A stretch of 64,000 nucleotides of DNA, from the NCBI GenBank assembly GCA_017983465.1, contig JAGOBK010000006.1:1-64000 (forward strand), written 5' to 3'. Below are positions 25,241-33,913 of this stretch, piece after piece (the stretch's first letter is position 1; each line of letters starts with the position of its first letter). The position numbers were made by a program, and so were the translations under genes. This DNA is from Crocinitomicaceae bacterium (lineage in GTDB: Bacteria; Bacteroidota; Bacteroidia; Flavobacteriales_D; Crocinitomicaceae). The notes beneath the pieces are model-generated. The model was not told the origin of the DNA. It searched no databases and saw only the letters and a list, made by a program, of their open reading frames with translations.

Positions 25241-27004
25241 ATGATTACTGCTGAAAGACTTTTTGAAGTCCCTGATCATCAATTAAAAAATTATCCAAAT
25301 TCATCGATGTTTGTCACCAAAACAGCTGGAATTTGGGTCCCAATATCTACAAGTGATTTTATTGATCGTACCATGAATGTTGCACGTGGATTAGTATCTA
25401 TGGGCATTCAGGCGGGAGACCGAGTGGCGGTTGCGAGTTCAAATCGATTGGAATGGAATATTTTGGATATTGCCGTTCAAAAAACTGGAGCGATTTTAGT
25501 CCCACTATATCCGAATATTTCAGAAAATGACTACCGTTTTATCTTAAACGATTGTGCAGCGAAAATCTGTATCGTTTCAAATCAAGAATTAGCCGATAAA
25601 ATATCGAATATTCGTGCGGATGTCCCGAGTCTAGAACACTTATTTTCCTTTGATAAATTAGAATCTGTACCGCACTGGTCTTTTATTGAAGAACAACGTA
25701 CCCATACCGAAGAAGAACTAGTTCTTGAACGAATGAAACAAGTAAAAAATGAAGACTTAGTCACCATTATTTACACTTCTGGAACAACGGGTAATCCAAA
25801 AGGGGTGATGCTTTCTCATCAGAATTTATTATCAAATGTTGGCGGTTGCATTGAACCAATTCCGGCGGATAATAATTCACGAGTTTTGACATTTTTACCT
25901 ATTTGTCACGTTTATGAAAGAATGCTACATTACCTCTACATGTATTTGGGATGTTCGGTATATTTCGCGGAGTCTATGGATACAATTGGAGAAAACATCA
26001 AAGAGGTTAAGCCGGATGTTTTCTCGGCTGTACCAAGATTAATTGAAAAAGTATTCGATAAAATCATGGCCAAAGGGGAGGACCTGAAAGGCATCAAAAG
26101 AGGACTGTTTTATTGGGCCTTAAACCTGGCGGAAAATTATGATAATGTAAACACAACTACATTTTTCAAAATTAAACTAGGTATTGCACGCAAATTGATT
26201 TTCTCGAAATGGCAGGAAGCATTGGGTGGGAATGTAAAAGCGATTGCATCCGGAAGTGCTGCACTTCAACCTCGCTTGGCACGAATCTTTCTTGCCGCTG
26301 ATATCCCAATTTTGGAGGGTTATGGTTTAACAGAGACATCACCAGTGGTTTCAGTAAATAATTTCGTTACCGGAATCCGCATTGGAACAGTAGGTGCATT
26401 AATTGATGGTGTTCAAGTGAAAATCGCAGCGGACGGAGAAATTCTAGTAAAAGGTCCAAATGTCATGATGGGTTACTATAACAATCAAGAGGCTACCAAT
26501 GAAGTAATGGACAGTGAAGGATGGTTCCACACGGGAGATATTGGTGAATTCCAAGAAGAAAAATTCTTAAAAATCACGGACCGTAAAAAAGAAATATTTA
26601 AAACGTCTGGCGGAAAATACATTGTTCCACAAGCGATGGAAAATCGTTTCAAAGAATCGCGTTTTATTGAACAAATTATGGTGATTGGTGAAGGAGAGAA
26701 GTTTCCGGCTGCTTTTGTGGTTCCTAATTTTGCATTTGCGAAAGAATGGGCGCACCGACATGGTTTGCATTTCGAATCTATGAGCAACGAAGAAATTATT
26801 AAGCAAACGGCATTTATTGATCGAATGGATCAGGAGATTGCTGAAATAAATCAAGTGTTTGGAAATTGGGAACAAGTGAAGAAAATCGCCTTGCTTCCAG
26901 CTGAATTTACCATTGACGGAGGAGAACTTACTCCAACGCTAAAATTGAAGAGAAAGAAAATCCTTGAGAAATACCAAGAGGGATATCAGAAAATATTCAG
27001 TTAA
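25241..27004 (+). CDS. Long-chain fatty-acid--CoA ligase (AMP-forming)
   Basis: This 587-residue enzyme activates fatty acids to acyl-CoA via acyl-AMP. It carries the AMP-binding loop YTSGTTGNPKGVMLSH (about 178-193), the LEGYGLTETSPVVS motif, GWFHTGDIGEF and the hinge/lysine region DRKKEIFKTSGGKYIVPQ of the long-chain subgroup (FadD15 type). The product may feed beta-oxidation or phospholipid synthesis; psd and cdsA lie nearby but convergent. A strong bidirectional terminator follows the stop. Confidence 0.92.
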   Translation: MITAERLFEVPDHQLKNYPNSSMFVTKTAGIWVPISTSDFIDRTMNVARGLVSMGIQAGDRVAVASSNRLEWNILDIAVQKTGAILVPLYPNISENDYRFILNDCAAKICIVSNQELADKISNIRADVPSLEHLFSFDKLESVPHWSFIEEQRTHTEEELVLERMKQVKNEDLVTIIYTSGTTGNPKGVMLSHQNLLSNVGGCIEPIPADNNSRVLTFLPICHVYERMLHYLYMYLGCSVYFAESMDTIGENIKEVKPDVFSAVPRLIEKVFDKIMAKGEDLKGIKRGLFYWALNLAENYDNVNTTTFFKIKLGIARKLIFSKWQEALGGNVKAIASGSAALQPRLARIFLAADIPILEGYGLTETSPVVSVNNFVTGIRIGTVGALIDGVQVKIAADGEILVKGPNVMMGYYNNQEATNEVMDSEGWFHTGDIGEFQEEKFLKITDRKKEIFKTSGGKYIVPQAMENRFKESRFIEQIMVIGEGEKFPAAFVVPNFAFAKEWAHRHGLHFESMSNEEIIKQTAFIDRMDQEIAEINQVFGNWEQVKKIALLPAEFTIDGGELTPTLKLKRKKILEKYQEGYQKIFS

Positions 27005-27006
27005 CA

Positions 27007-27036
27007 AAAAAAGGCCATCGTGAGATGGCCTTTTTT
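27007..27036. terminator. Bidirectional terminator between convergent genes
   Basis: A 13-base-pair stem (AAAAAAGGCCATC / GATGGCCTTTTTT, loop GTGA) has T-runs on both strands. It can end the acyl-CoA ligase transcript and the minus-strand Cys-rich gene transcript. Confidence 0.92.
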
Positions 27037-27052
27037 ATTCCATTAAAATGGA

Positions 27053-27265
27053 TTAGTTTGCTTTTTTAGAACAACAAGATGATTGTGTTGTAGTAGAACA
27101 AGATTTACCTTGTTGAGAAGAACAACAAGAACCTTTTTTCTTTTTCTTTTTTCTTTTATCGTCGTCTTTTTTGACAACTTCAGTTCCAGTTACTGCAGCA
27201 TACGTAGAAGTCGCCATTGACCCAGCGTAAGTGAATAAAGCTAATGCTAAAAATACTTTTTTCAT
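27053..27265 (-). CDS. Small secreted Lys/Cys-rich protein, 70 aa
   Basis: After a signal peptide (MKKVFLALALFTYAGSMATSTYA) the mature peptide has an acidic-to-basic stretch (DDDKRKKKKKK) and then a Ser/Thr/Gln tail containing five Cys in the arrangement CC, C, CC. No family is recognised. Paired cysteines could bind a metal or form disulfides in the periplasm, but this is speculation. ATG 27265 is chosen because the signal peptide starts there. It is 31 bases after the psd stop on the same strand and ends at the bidirectional terminator. Confidence 0.6.
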   Translation of the reverse strand: MKKVFLALALFTYAGSMATSTYAAVTGTEVVKKDDDKRKKKKKKGSCCSSQQGKSCSTTTQSSCCSKKAN

Positions 27266-27296
27266 GATGTTTGATTTTATAAGGTAAATATACAAA

Positions 27297-27959
27297 TTAA
27301 TTAAGTTCTCCAATACGTGTCAATTTTGCTTTGACAACATCTCCAATTGCAACATCAATTTTTGTGCCTAAAGGAAGGTATAGATCGATTCTGGATCCGA
27401 ATTTAATGAATCCAAATTCTGAACCCATCTCAACGTATTGTCCCTCTGTAGGGTAATAACAGATTCTTCGCGCTACTGCACCAGCTACTTGACGGAATAG
27501 CACTTCTTTTCCTGACTCATGTTCCACTACAACCGTGCTACGCTCATTATCCGTACTGCTTTTTGGATGCCATGCAACCAAAAATAATCCAGGGTGGTAT
27601 TTTACATATTTCACTATTCCTTTTATGGGATGGTAATTGGCGTGAACGTTAAGAGGAGACATGAAGATAGAAATTTGAATTCGGCGATCCTTGAAGTATT
27701 CACTTTCTGTTGTCTCCTCAATCACAACAACTTTTCCGTCTGCTGGACACATAATATCGTTGGATTCCCCCTCGCAGGTACGGCTTGGGACACGGAAGAA
27801 TTGAACAACCAATCCAAGTAGCACAAGAAAGCCTAATTGCAAAATCCAATAGATAATTGGACAGCAAGCACTCAAAAAATAATGTATTATCCCACTCAAT
27901 ATTACGGTGAAGATTAAACTCCACAACATGATATTTTTACCTTCTCTGTGTAATGTCAT
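27297..27959 (-). CDS. psd: Phosphatidylserine decarboxylase (short form)
   Basis: This 220-residue membrane-associated proenzyme makes phosphatidylethanolamine from phosphatidylserine. Two hydrophobic segments (about 11-28 and 33-52) precede the catalytic part. That part shows MCPADGKV, the VHANYHPIKG region with conserved His, and the self-cleavage site in FIKFGSRIDLYLP (Gly-Ser, giving the pyruvoyl group), as in short archaetidylserine-type enzymes. It lies three bases after cdsA, so successive phospholipid steps share an operon. Confidence 0.92.
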   Translation of the reverse strand: MTLHREGKNIMLWSLIFTVILSGIIHYFLSACCPIIYWILQLGFLVLLGLVVQFFRVPSRTCEGESNDIMCPADGKVVVIEETTESEYFKDRRIQISIFMSPLNVHANYHPIKGIVKYVKYHPGLFLVAWHPKSSTDNERSTVVVEHESGKEVLFRQVAGAVARRICYYPTEGQYVEMGSEFGFIKFGSRIDLYLPLGTKIDVAIGDVVKAKLTRIGELN

Positions 27960-27962
27960 AGT

Positions 27963-28784
27963 TTACCAAAATAAATAAATCATCGACCAACAATAAAAAA
28001 ACGGAATTGCAAACAATGCCGCATCGAATCGATCTAATATGCCACCATGTCCTGGAAGGATGGTGCCTGAATCCTTAATATTTAAACTTCTTTTGAAAAG
28101 TGATTCAAGTAAATCTCCGAAAATAGCACAAGGCGCAATAATGATAGCCGAAACTATCCAAAACAGGGTTTCTCCTTCATTTATATACGTTCCAATAATA
28201 TAACCTAAAATCAAGGTGAATACCACGCCTCCAATTGTGCCTTCCCATGTTTTTTTTGGGGAAATACGTTCGAATAATTTATGCTTTCCAAATAGCCTAC
28301 CGCTAAAATAAGCAAAGGAATCATTTGTCCAAATCAATAAGAACATTCCTACAACATGAGGTAGATAAGATGTGTTTCTTAGGCTTAAGTCAATACTTAA
28401 ATAGAATGGAATAACGACATAAACAATACCGAAGACCAACACGGAAATATTGATTAAAGGATGTTCCTTTTTAGCCCAAAGTTCATTTAATATTAAGGTA
28501 AAAAACAAGGGGAAAAGAATGGTGATAACAATGATTGGGAGCCTTGATAAGCTAAGTCCGATCAATAGAACATATATGAAACAACCAATAAAAATTCCGA
28601 TTTCAGAACTTACTTGAACAACAGAATGATTTTTAAACAAGCGGTAGAACTCAGCAAGTCCAATGACCATGAATACCGAAAAAACAGCCATCTGAGCATA
28701 CGGATGCCAAAGTATGGAACCGATGACAATAGCGCCAAAGATTGCTCCAGTAATACTTCTTAATGCTAAATTACCTAAAGGCAT
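27963..28784 (-). CDS. cdsA: Phosphatidate cytidylyltransferase
   Basis: This 273-residue integral membrane enzyme makes CDP-diacylglycerol from phosphatidate and CTP. It has about eight transmembrane segments and the family signature near the C-terminus: SPKKTWEGTIGG (about 175-186) and GDLLESLFKRSLNIKDSG followed by PGHGGILDRFD. The length is normal. ATG 28784 overlaps the DUF2007 gene's 3' end by 14 bases and psd follows by three bases, indicating tight co-expression. Confidence 0.95.
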   Translation of the reverse strand: MPLGNLALRSITGAIFGAIVIGSILWHPYAQMAVFSVFMVIGLAEFYRLFKNHSVVQVSSEIGIFIGCFIYVLLIGLSLSRLPIIVITILFPLFFTLILNELWAKKEHPLINISVLVFGIVYVVIPFYLSIDLSLRNTSYLPHVVGMFLLIWTNDSFAYFSGRLFGKHKLFERISPKKTWEGTIGGVVFTLILGYIIGTYINEGETLFWIVSAIIIAPCAIFGDLLESLFKRSLNIKDSGTILPGHGGILDRFDAALFAIPFFYCWSMIYLFW

Positions 28785-28971
28785 CGTTTAATCGTTTTTT
28801 CGCTTCGCTTTCAAACTCCGAAGTTACATATATTTCAAAACTACCGAAATCATTAAACATCGAATCCATTGTATTCCTTTCTTGAAATGGAATGTCTAGA
28901 TCGGATAATATCAACTTCGCTTGAACGAAGGAATATTGCTCTCGGGATTTAAAAACGAGTACTCTTTCCAA
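28771..28971 (-). CDS. DUF2007-family putative signal-transducing protein
   Basis: This 66-residue protein starts MERVLVFKSREQYSFVQAK and ends near FEIYVTSEFESEAKKRL. It matches short DUF2007 proteins, a ferredoxin-like fold of unknown role. The start is TTG 28971, one base after the ftsH stop. The frame stays open further upstream but only by running through the FtsH repeat tail as an Arg-Ala-rich artefact, so I reject longer starts. It overlaps cdsA by 14 bases. Confidence 0.78.
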   Translation of the reverse strand: MERVLVFKSREQYSFVQAKLILSDLDIPFQERNTMDSMFNDFGSFEIYVTSEFESEAKKRLNDAFR

Positions 28972-28972
28972 A

Positions 28973-31030
28973 CTATTTTGCCTCCGTTTCTCCGCTCTCG
29001 TTCTCACTCTGAACATCGCTCTCGCTCTGATTCTCGCTCTCGCTCTGATTCTCACTCTGAACCTCGCTCTCGCTCTGATTCTCGCTTTGAACTCCACTCT
29101 GAACCTCCGTCTGCTCCACTAATTCATCGCTTTCCCATTGACGATTCCCAAAAATGCGTTCCAAGTCTTCTTTGAAGATGACTTCTGTCGACAATAATTG
29201 TTCTGCTAAGGCATTTAATTTATCCTGATTTTCAGTCAATACGTGTAGTGCACGTTGGTATTGGCCTTCTACTAGTTTAGAAACTTCTTCATCAATAATG
29301 CGTGCAGTATCTTCAGAATATGGCTTTGTAAATGAATCACGTCCCTGAGAATCGTAGTAAGAAATGTTTCCTACGCGTTCATTCAATCCGTAAATAGAAA
29401 CCATCGCATATGCTTGTTTGGTTACTTTTTCTAAATCGCTTAAGGCGCCTGTACTGATTTTTCCGAAAGTTAACTGTTCGGCTGCACGTCCACCTAATGC
29501 TGAACACATTTGATCTAAAATCTGCTCAGTCGTTGTAATGCTACGTTCTTCCGGCAAATACCATGCTGCACCAAGTGATTGTCCACGAGGAACAATTGTT
29601 ACTTTAACAAGTGGATGAGCGTATTGAAGCATCCAGGAAATAGTTGCATGTCCAGCTTCATGGAAGGCAATGGCTTTCTTCTCCGCTTTCGTGATGATTT
29701 TGTTTTTCTTCTCAAGACCACCTACAATGCGATCTACTGCATCTAAGAAATCTTGTTTCTCCACATGTTTCTTGTTGTGACGAGCGGCAATCAATGCGGC
29801 CTCATTACATAAATTAGCGATATCTGCACCAGAGAATCCAGGTGTTTGTTTTGCTAAGAAGTCGATGTCTAATCCTTCAACCAATTTCAAAGGTTTCAAG
29901 TGAACTTGGAAAATTTCCTTACGTTCATTCAAATCCGGCATATCAACGTAAATTTGACGATCAAATCGTCCTGCTCGCATTAATGCTGCATCTAATACAT
30001 CTGCGCGGTTTGTTGCTGCAAGAATAATGACTCCGGAGTTTGTCCCAAATCCATCCATCTCCGTTAACAACTGATTTAATGTGTTCTCACGCTCATCATT
30101 GGAGTTGAATCCATTATTTTTTCCACGAGCACGTCCAATTGCATCGATCTCATCAATGAAGATGATGGAAGGTGCTTTTTCTTTTGCTTGACGGAAAAGG
30201 TCACGTACTCTTGACGCACCAACACCAACAAACATCTCTACAAAGTCTGAACCGGATAATGAGAAGAAAGGTACTTTTGCTTCACCTGCCACCGCTTTTG
30301 CTAAAAGGGTTTTTCCAGTTCCTGGAGGACCTACCAACAAGGCTCCTTTCGGAATTTTCGCTCCCAGTTCTGTGTATTTTTTTGGATTTTTTAAGAATTC
30401 AACGATTTCAACAATCTCTTCTTTTGCACCAACTAAACCCGCTACATCTTTAAATGTAACATTCGTAGATTTTCCTTTCTCGTATACTTGAGCTCGTGAC
30501 TTTCCGATATTGAAAATTTGGCCTCCGCCACCTCCAGCTCCACCGCCACCTGACATGCGACGCATCACGAACATCCAAATAATGATAATGATAACAAATG
30601 GAAGTAGGTATCCTAGTATATCGCCAAGGTAGTTTACTTCTGTATCATTTTGATAATCATGGTAACCACGGTCATCTAGTGCTTTCTCGAAATTCGTTGG
30701 ACTCCCAATGTTTTCAAGTTCAAAAGTAACTTCTGTAGGTTTTCCTTTGCGCGTTTTAAGCATCTTTTTCATCTTCGGAAAATCAAGCTTGTTTGTTTGG
30801 TTAACATACGCCACACCTTGATTCTTCAATTGAAATTCAGCTTTCGATTGATTAATAATTTTTACATTTTTAACACCTTTATTGTCCACTAACTCCATCA
30901 AGGTTTCCTTGTACTTAATCGTAGCAGAAGGTGTGGAATTCATGAAAATATTGAAGGATATCAATGCGATTCCTAATGCTCCATATATCCAATAAATGGA
31001 AAAAGGACTTTTCTTATTTTCTTTCGACAT
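28973..31030 (-). CDS. ftsH: ATP-dependent zinc metalloprotease FtsH
   Basis: This 685-residue membrane-anchored AAA+ protease degrades misfolded membrane and regulatory proteins. Two transmembrane helices (about 13-31 and 137-156) flank a periplasmic domain. The AAA module has Walker A GPPGTGKT (about 234-241) and Walker B IIFIDEID (about 289-296), and the zinc site is HEAGH (457-461). Oddly, the tail from about residue 635 to 685 is low-complexity, made of repeated Gln-Ser-Glu-Asn/Val units encoded by short DNA repeats. The gene lies between rsfS (15-base gap) and DUF2007 (one-base gap), a conserved Bacteroidota order. Confidence 0.97.
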   Translation of the reverse strand: MSKENKKSPFSIYWIYGALGIALISFNIFMNSTPSATIKYKETLMELVDNKGVKNVKIINQSKAEFQLKNQGVAYVNQTNKLDFPKMKKMLKTRKGKPTEVTFELENIGSPTNFEKALDDRGYHDYQNDTEVNYLGDILGYLLPFVIIIIIWMFVMRRMSGGGGAGGGGGQIFNIGKSRAQVYEKGKSTNVTFKDVAGLVGAKEEIVEIVEFLKNPKKYTELGAKIPKGALLVGPPGTGKTLLAKAVAGEAKVPFFSLSGSDFVEMFVGVGASRVRDLFRQAKEKAPSIIFIDEIDAIGRARGKNNGFNSNDERENTLNQLLTEMDGFGTNSGVIILAATNRADVLDAALMRAGRFDRQIYVDMPDLNERKEIFQVHLKPLKLVEGLDIDFLAKQTPGFSGADIANLCNEAALIAARHNKKHVEKQDFLDAVDRIVGGLEKKNKIITKAEKKAIAFHEAGHATISWMLQYAHPLVKVTIVPRGQSLGAAWYLPEERSITTTEQILDQMCSALGGRAAEQLTFGKISTGALSDLEKVTKQAYAMVSIYGLNERVGNISYYDSQGRDSFTKPYSEDTARIIDEEVSKLVEGQYQRALHVLTENQDKLNALAEQLLSTEVIFKEDLERIFGNRQWESDELVEQTEVQSGVQSENQSESEVQSENQSESENQSESDVQSENESGETEAK
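28990..29105. repeat. Degenerate short tandem repeats in the ftsH 3' end
   Basis: On the plus strand this stretch is built from variants of CTCGCTCTGATT and CTCACTCTGAAC in direct repetition. It encodes the Ser/Glu/Gln-rich FtsH tail. All frames here are unusually open because the repeat lacks stop codons. Confidence 0.8.
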
Positions 31031-31045
31031 AACGCTTATTTCTAA

Positions 31046-31420
31046 TTATAAATTTGGGATGTCCGTGCGAACAGCATCCGACCACAAATCCTCGATTTCA
31101 AAAAATGATCGAGCGTCTTTGTAAAAAATGTGTCCCACGACATTGATATAATCTAACAGGACCCATTCACTATTTGTTTTACCTTCAATATGCCAAGGTT
31201 TTTCTTTTAACTCTTTTCTTGTGAAACGTGTCACTGCATTTGAAATACCGTCAACATGTGTGTTCGATTCACCGCTACATATGACAAAGAAGTCACATAC
31301 CGCACTCGGTAAGTGTCTCAGATCTAGCACCGAAATGTCTTTCGCTTTGTTATCTTGCATTCCTTCAACAATGGCTTGGCACAATTGTTCTGATTCTGTA
31401 ATTCCTGTCTTTTTTCGCAT
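31046..31420 (-). CDS. rsfS: Ribosomal silencing factor RsfS
   Basis: This 124-residue protein (Iojap/DUF143 family) binds ribosomal protein L14 and blocks subunit joining in stationary phase. Recognisable are VLDLRHLPSAVCDFFVICSG (about 34-53), HIEGKTNSEWVLLDYINVVGH and the FYKDARSFFEIEDLW C-terminal motif. It starts at ATG 31420, is divergent from birA, and is followed by ftsH 15 bases later. Confidence 0.95.
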   Translation of the reverse strand: MRKKTGITESEQLCQAIVEGMQDNKAKDISVLDLRHLPSAVCDFFVICSGESNTHVDGISNAVTRFTRKELKEKPWHIEGKTNSEWVLLDYINVVGHIFYKDARSFFEIEDLWSDAVRTDIPNL

Positions 31421-31435
31421 TTCAAATATTTAATA

Positions 31436-31443
31436 CAAAACTA
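31436..31443 (-). promoter_or_regulatory. Candidate -7 box for the rsfS-ftsH operon
   Basis: The minus strand reads TAGTTTTG, matching TAnnTTTG, 15 bases before ATG 31420. No TTTG is found at the expected -33 position. Confidence 0.35.
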
Positions 31444-31482
31444 CGTGATAAATTTTAATTTTACTGCTCCTTAATAACCGAC

Positions 31483-32217
31483 ATGACACCGATTGGAAAA
31501 CAAATATACCACCTTGATTCTGTAGACTCCACCAACAATTTTGCTGCCAAATTAATTAACGACCAAATTTGTCAAAATGGTTCGGTAATATTGGCAGATA
31601 AACAAACAGCTGGCAAGGGGCAAATGGGAAACACATGGGAATCAGCTCCTTCCGAGAATCTGCTTTGTTCGTTTGTTTGGAAGCCCGACAATCTGTCAGT
31701 CCTGGATCAAAGTAAAATAAATTGGATGATTTGTTTGTCAATACACAAACTACTTCTGCGTTTTGGCATTGATTCTTCGGTTAAATGGCCGAATGATGTA
31801 TATGTTGGTTCACGGAAAATTGCAGGTATTCTTATTGAAAATCAAATCGAGGGGAATCGAATTTCTTGGGTCATAGCCGGAATCGGACTAAATGTAAATC
31901 AAACTCAATTTGAAACGCCCAACGCAACGAGTATCAAGTTACAACTTGAAACAGAAATTCGAATCAAAACAATTTTAAACGAGTTAACCGATATTCTAAA
32001 CGGGTATTTACTCCATTGGAATACGGTGGAGTCCTCGCTGAAAGCTGAATACGAATTGTTGTTGTATCAAAAAGGTGAGCTTGCTTTGTACTCAGATAAT
32101 CATGGGAATTTTGAAGGCGAAATCCTTGGAGTTCAAGACGACGGAAGAATACTTTTGAAGGTGAAAGAAGAAATCCGCTGCTATTCCTTGAAAGAACTTC
32201 AGTTTTCTTCGAAATGA
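31483..32217 (+). CDS. birA: Biotin--[acetyl-CoA-carboxylase] ligase
   Basis: This 244-residue enzyme attaches biotin to carboxylase carrier domains via biotinyl-AMP. It shows LDSVDSTNNFA, the GKGQMGNTWESAPSENLLCS biotin/ATP loop, VKWPNDVYVGSRKIAGILIE with the catalytic Lys, and GIGLNVNQ. It lacks the N-terminal helix-turn-helix of E. coli BirA, so it is a ligase only, not a repressor. Its 3' end overlaps the convergent SRPBCC gene by 19 bases. Confidence 0.93.
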   Translation: MTPIGKQIYHLDSVDSTNNFAAKLINDQICQNGSVILADKQTAGKGQMGNTWESAPSENLLCSFVWKPDNLSVLDQSKINWMICLSIHKLLLRFGIDSSVKWPNDVYVGSRKIAGILIENQIEGNRISWVIAGIGLNVNQTQFETPNATSIKLQLETEIRIKTILNELTDILNGYLLHWNTVESSLKAEYELLLYQKGELALYSDNHGNFEGEILGVQDDGRILLKVKEEIRCYSLKELQFSSK

Positions 32218-32600
32218 GCTTTCATTTGAATACTCATTTGCTCAAATAGCCCTTTCAAAGGTTTCTCAATTAGCACTTTCATAAACCCGTTTACTTGTCC
32301 GTCAAAGGTAACTTGTCCGTGACAATTTACTCCTTCTTGCTTCAATGAGATGGTTAATGTAAAAGAAAATGGACTGCCCTCGCCAGAGCGATATTGAACG
32401 AATTCATCACCCTTTTCTGAAAACAAAAGATTTATCAAAATACCTCCTTGCGCCTTGAATGAACATTGCTCTTGAGTTGCTTGAAATCCAGAAATTTTCT
32501 CCTGAGGTAATAAAAATGAGAGATTCCTAGCGTCGCAAAGAAATGCACGAACGGATGTCAGGCTTGCATGAATGGAAACCGATGTGCTTTGAATGATCAT
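32199..32600 (-). CDS. SRPBCC-like small protein, 133 aa
   Basis: The protein begins MIIQSTSVSIHASLTSVRAFL and reads as a START/SRPBCC-type helix-grip fold: an N-terminal strand-helix, antiparallel strands around FSFTLTISLKQEGVN, and a long C-terminal helix (LIEKPLKGLFEQMS). Such proteins bind hydrophobic ligands; the ligand is unknown. It is seven bases after pyrE on the same strand and overlaps birA convergently. Confidence 0.7.
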   Translation of the reverse strand: MIIQSTSVSIHASLTSVRAFLCDARNLSFLLPQEKISGFQATQEQCSFKAQGGILINLLFSEKGDEFVQYRSGEGSPFSFTLTISLKQEGVNCHGQVTFDGQVNGFMKVLIEKPLKGLFEQMSIQMKAHFEEN

Positions 32601-32607
32601 GAAAAAA

Positions 32608-33249
32608 TTATTGATTCCAGGTGCTTGGATTCACACGCCACTCATGTAACGTTGTTAAATCCCCATCATTGATGTAATTCGTTTTTACAGCGACATCAAT
32701 TAATGTTGCGTAATCGGTAATGGTTTCGAATGGACATCCCGCTTCTTGAAAACCTTGATCAGCTTGTGAAAATCCATAGGTAAAAGTTGCTAATAATCCT
32801 TTGACAACAAGTCCACCTTGTCTTAATGCTTCAACGGCTTTTAAACTGCTTCCGCCTGTTGAAATTAAATCTTCGATGACAACTACTTTTTGTCCAGCTT
32901 CATATGCTCCTTCAATCAGATTTTCCATCCCGTGTCCTTTGGCTGCTGCACGGACATAAATGAACGGCAAACCAAGTTCTTGCGCAACTAAAGCACCTTG
33001 AGCAATTCCACCTGTTGCAACTCCAGCAATCACATCTGGTTTCCCATACACATCAAGAATAAGTTGAGCATATGCTTGACGAATGTGTGTGCGTACTTCT
33101 GGAAAGCTTAATGTAACGCGGTTGTCACAGTAAATTGGTGACTTCCATCCGGAAGCCCAAGTGAATGGTTTGTTAGGTTGTAAACGAACAGCTTTCGTTT
33201 TCAATAATAATTCTGCTACCTTTAGCGCTTGTTCTTGATTTGATGCCAT
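32608..33249 (-). CDS. pyrE: Orotate phosphoribosyltransferase
   Basis: This 213-residue enzyme converts orotate and PRPP to orotidine monophosphate in pyrimidine synthesis. The PRPP loop VVVIEDLISTGGSS (about 118-131), SGWKSPIYCDNR and GVATGGIAQGALVA are clear. I choose ATG 33249, whose CAT complement shares the palindrome CATG with the start codon of the divergent Nudix gene; ATG 33273 would add eight residues inside that gene. A perfect -7 box (TATTTTTG) ends four bases before ATG 33249, so the mRNA may be leaderless. Confidence 0.95.
   Translation of the reverse strand: MASNQEQALKVAELLLKTKAVRLQPNKPFTWASGWKSPIYCDNRVTLSFPEVRTHIRQAYAQLILDVYGKPDVIAGVATGGIAQGALVAQELGLPFIYVRAAAKGHGMENLIEGAYEAGQKVVVIEDLISTGGSSLKAVEALRQGGLVVKGLLATFTYGFSQADQGFQEAGCPFETITDYATLIDVAVKTNYINDGDLTTLHEWRVNPSTWNQ
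33235..33242 (+). promoter_or_regulatory. Candidate -7-like box for the Nudix gene
   Basis: TTGATTTG has one mismatch to TAnnTTTG and lies five bases before ATG 33248, inside the opposite-strand pyrE gene. No -33 element is evident. Confidence 0.25.
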
Positions 33250-33850
33250 GCCACAAAAATATAAAGTTTTCATGGATAAGCAGGTAATTCATTTTACTTC
33301 TGTCCCAATTCCAAATGTGGAAATCGTAGAAAATGCGATGCCCTTGAATGTTTTAGCTCTTCAAGGAATGTTTAAAAATCAAGAAATTCAATCGATTCAT
33401 CCCCATGCAAAAGCGGCCTTAAAATCGTTCTTTATTCAATTTAATAAAATTAAAACAGCAGGCGGACTCGTCTATCACCCCCAAAGTGATAGCTATTTAT
33501 GGATCAAACGTTTAGGTCTTTGGGATCTTCCAAAGGGAAAAATAGAACAAGGCGAAAGTTCAAAGGATGCGGCGATACGAGAAATTATCGAGGAATGTGG
33601 CTTAACAGGTAAACTCAGTCTGAAGTATCGGATTTGTTCAACCTACCATGTGTATGAATTTAAAAATAAGTCCATTCTAAAAAAAAATAACTGGTACTAT
33701 TTGGAGTATGAAGGGGATTTATCGACAAAACCTCAGGAGGAGGAAAGTATTACAGAAGTTCAGTGGGTCAAGAAAGAAGCCTTCGATAGTTTCCTTTCTC
33801 AAACATATCCATCTATTCAAGAAGTTATTTTGCATGCATTTGAATCCTAA
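33248..33850 (+). CDS. Nudix hydrolase-domain protein
   Basis: This 200-residue protein contains a full Nudix box, GKIEQGESSKDAAIREIIEE followed by CGL (about residues 97-119), with the catalytic Glu residues in REIIEE. Members hydrolyse nucleoside diphosphates linked to another group; the substrate is unknown. About 60 residues precede the Nudix fold. ATG 33248 is preferred over ATG 33272 because YKVFMDKQVIHFTS resembles the N-terminus of flavobacterial homologues as I recall them. Its start codon overlaps head-to-head with that of pyrE. Confidence 0.88.
   Translation: MPQKYKVFMDKQVIHFTSVPIPNVEIVENAMPLNVLALQGMFKNQEIQSIHPHAKAALKSFFIQFNKIKTAGGLVYHPQSDSYLWIKRLGLWDLPKGKIEQGESSKDAAIREIIEECGLTGKLSLKYRICSTYHVYEFKNKSILKKNNWYYLEYEGDLSTKPQEEESITEVQWVKKEAFDSFLSQTYPSIQEVILHAFES
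33254..33261 (-). promoter_or_regulatory. -7 box for pyrE
   Basis: The minus strand reads TATTTTTG, then TGGC, then ATG 33249. The box is a perfect TAnnTTTG inside the 5' end of the opposite-strand Nudix gene and predicts a transcript starting at the ATG. Confidence 0.4.
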
Positions 33851-33913
33851 TTTTATGTTAAATTTGATTTCTAAATAAAAATTCAAGTTACCATTGTAAA
33901 AAAAAAGAAAACC

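Noticed and set aside
28972-29097. Arg/Ala-rich upstream extension of the DUF2007 frame
   Set aside because: It reads the ftsH repeat in another frame; the recognised DUF2007 sequence begins at TTG 28971 directly after the ftsH stop.
28990-29105. Possible CRISPR array
   Set aside because: The repeats are short, degenerate, without unique spacers, and lie inside ftsH coding sequence.
28921-29175. Plus-strand open frame of 84 codons rich in Ser-Arg
   Set aside because: It is the reverse complement of the FtsH repeat tail; the stop-free repeat opens several frames, and there is no start context or conservation signal.
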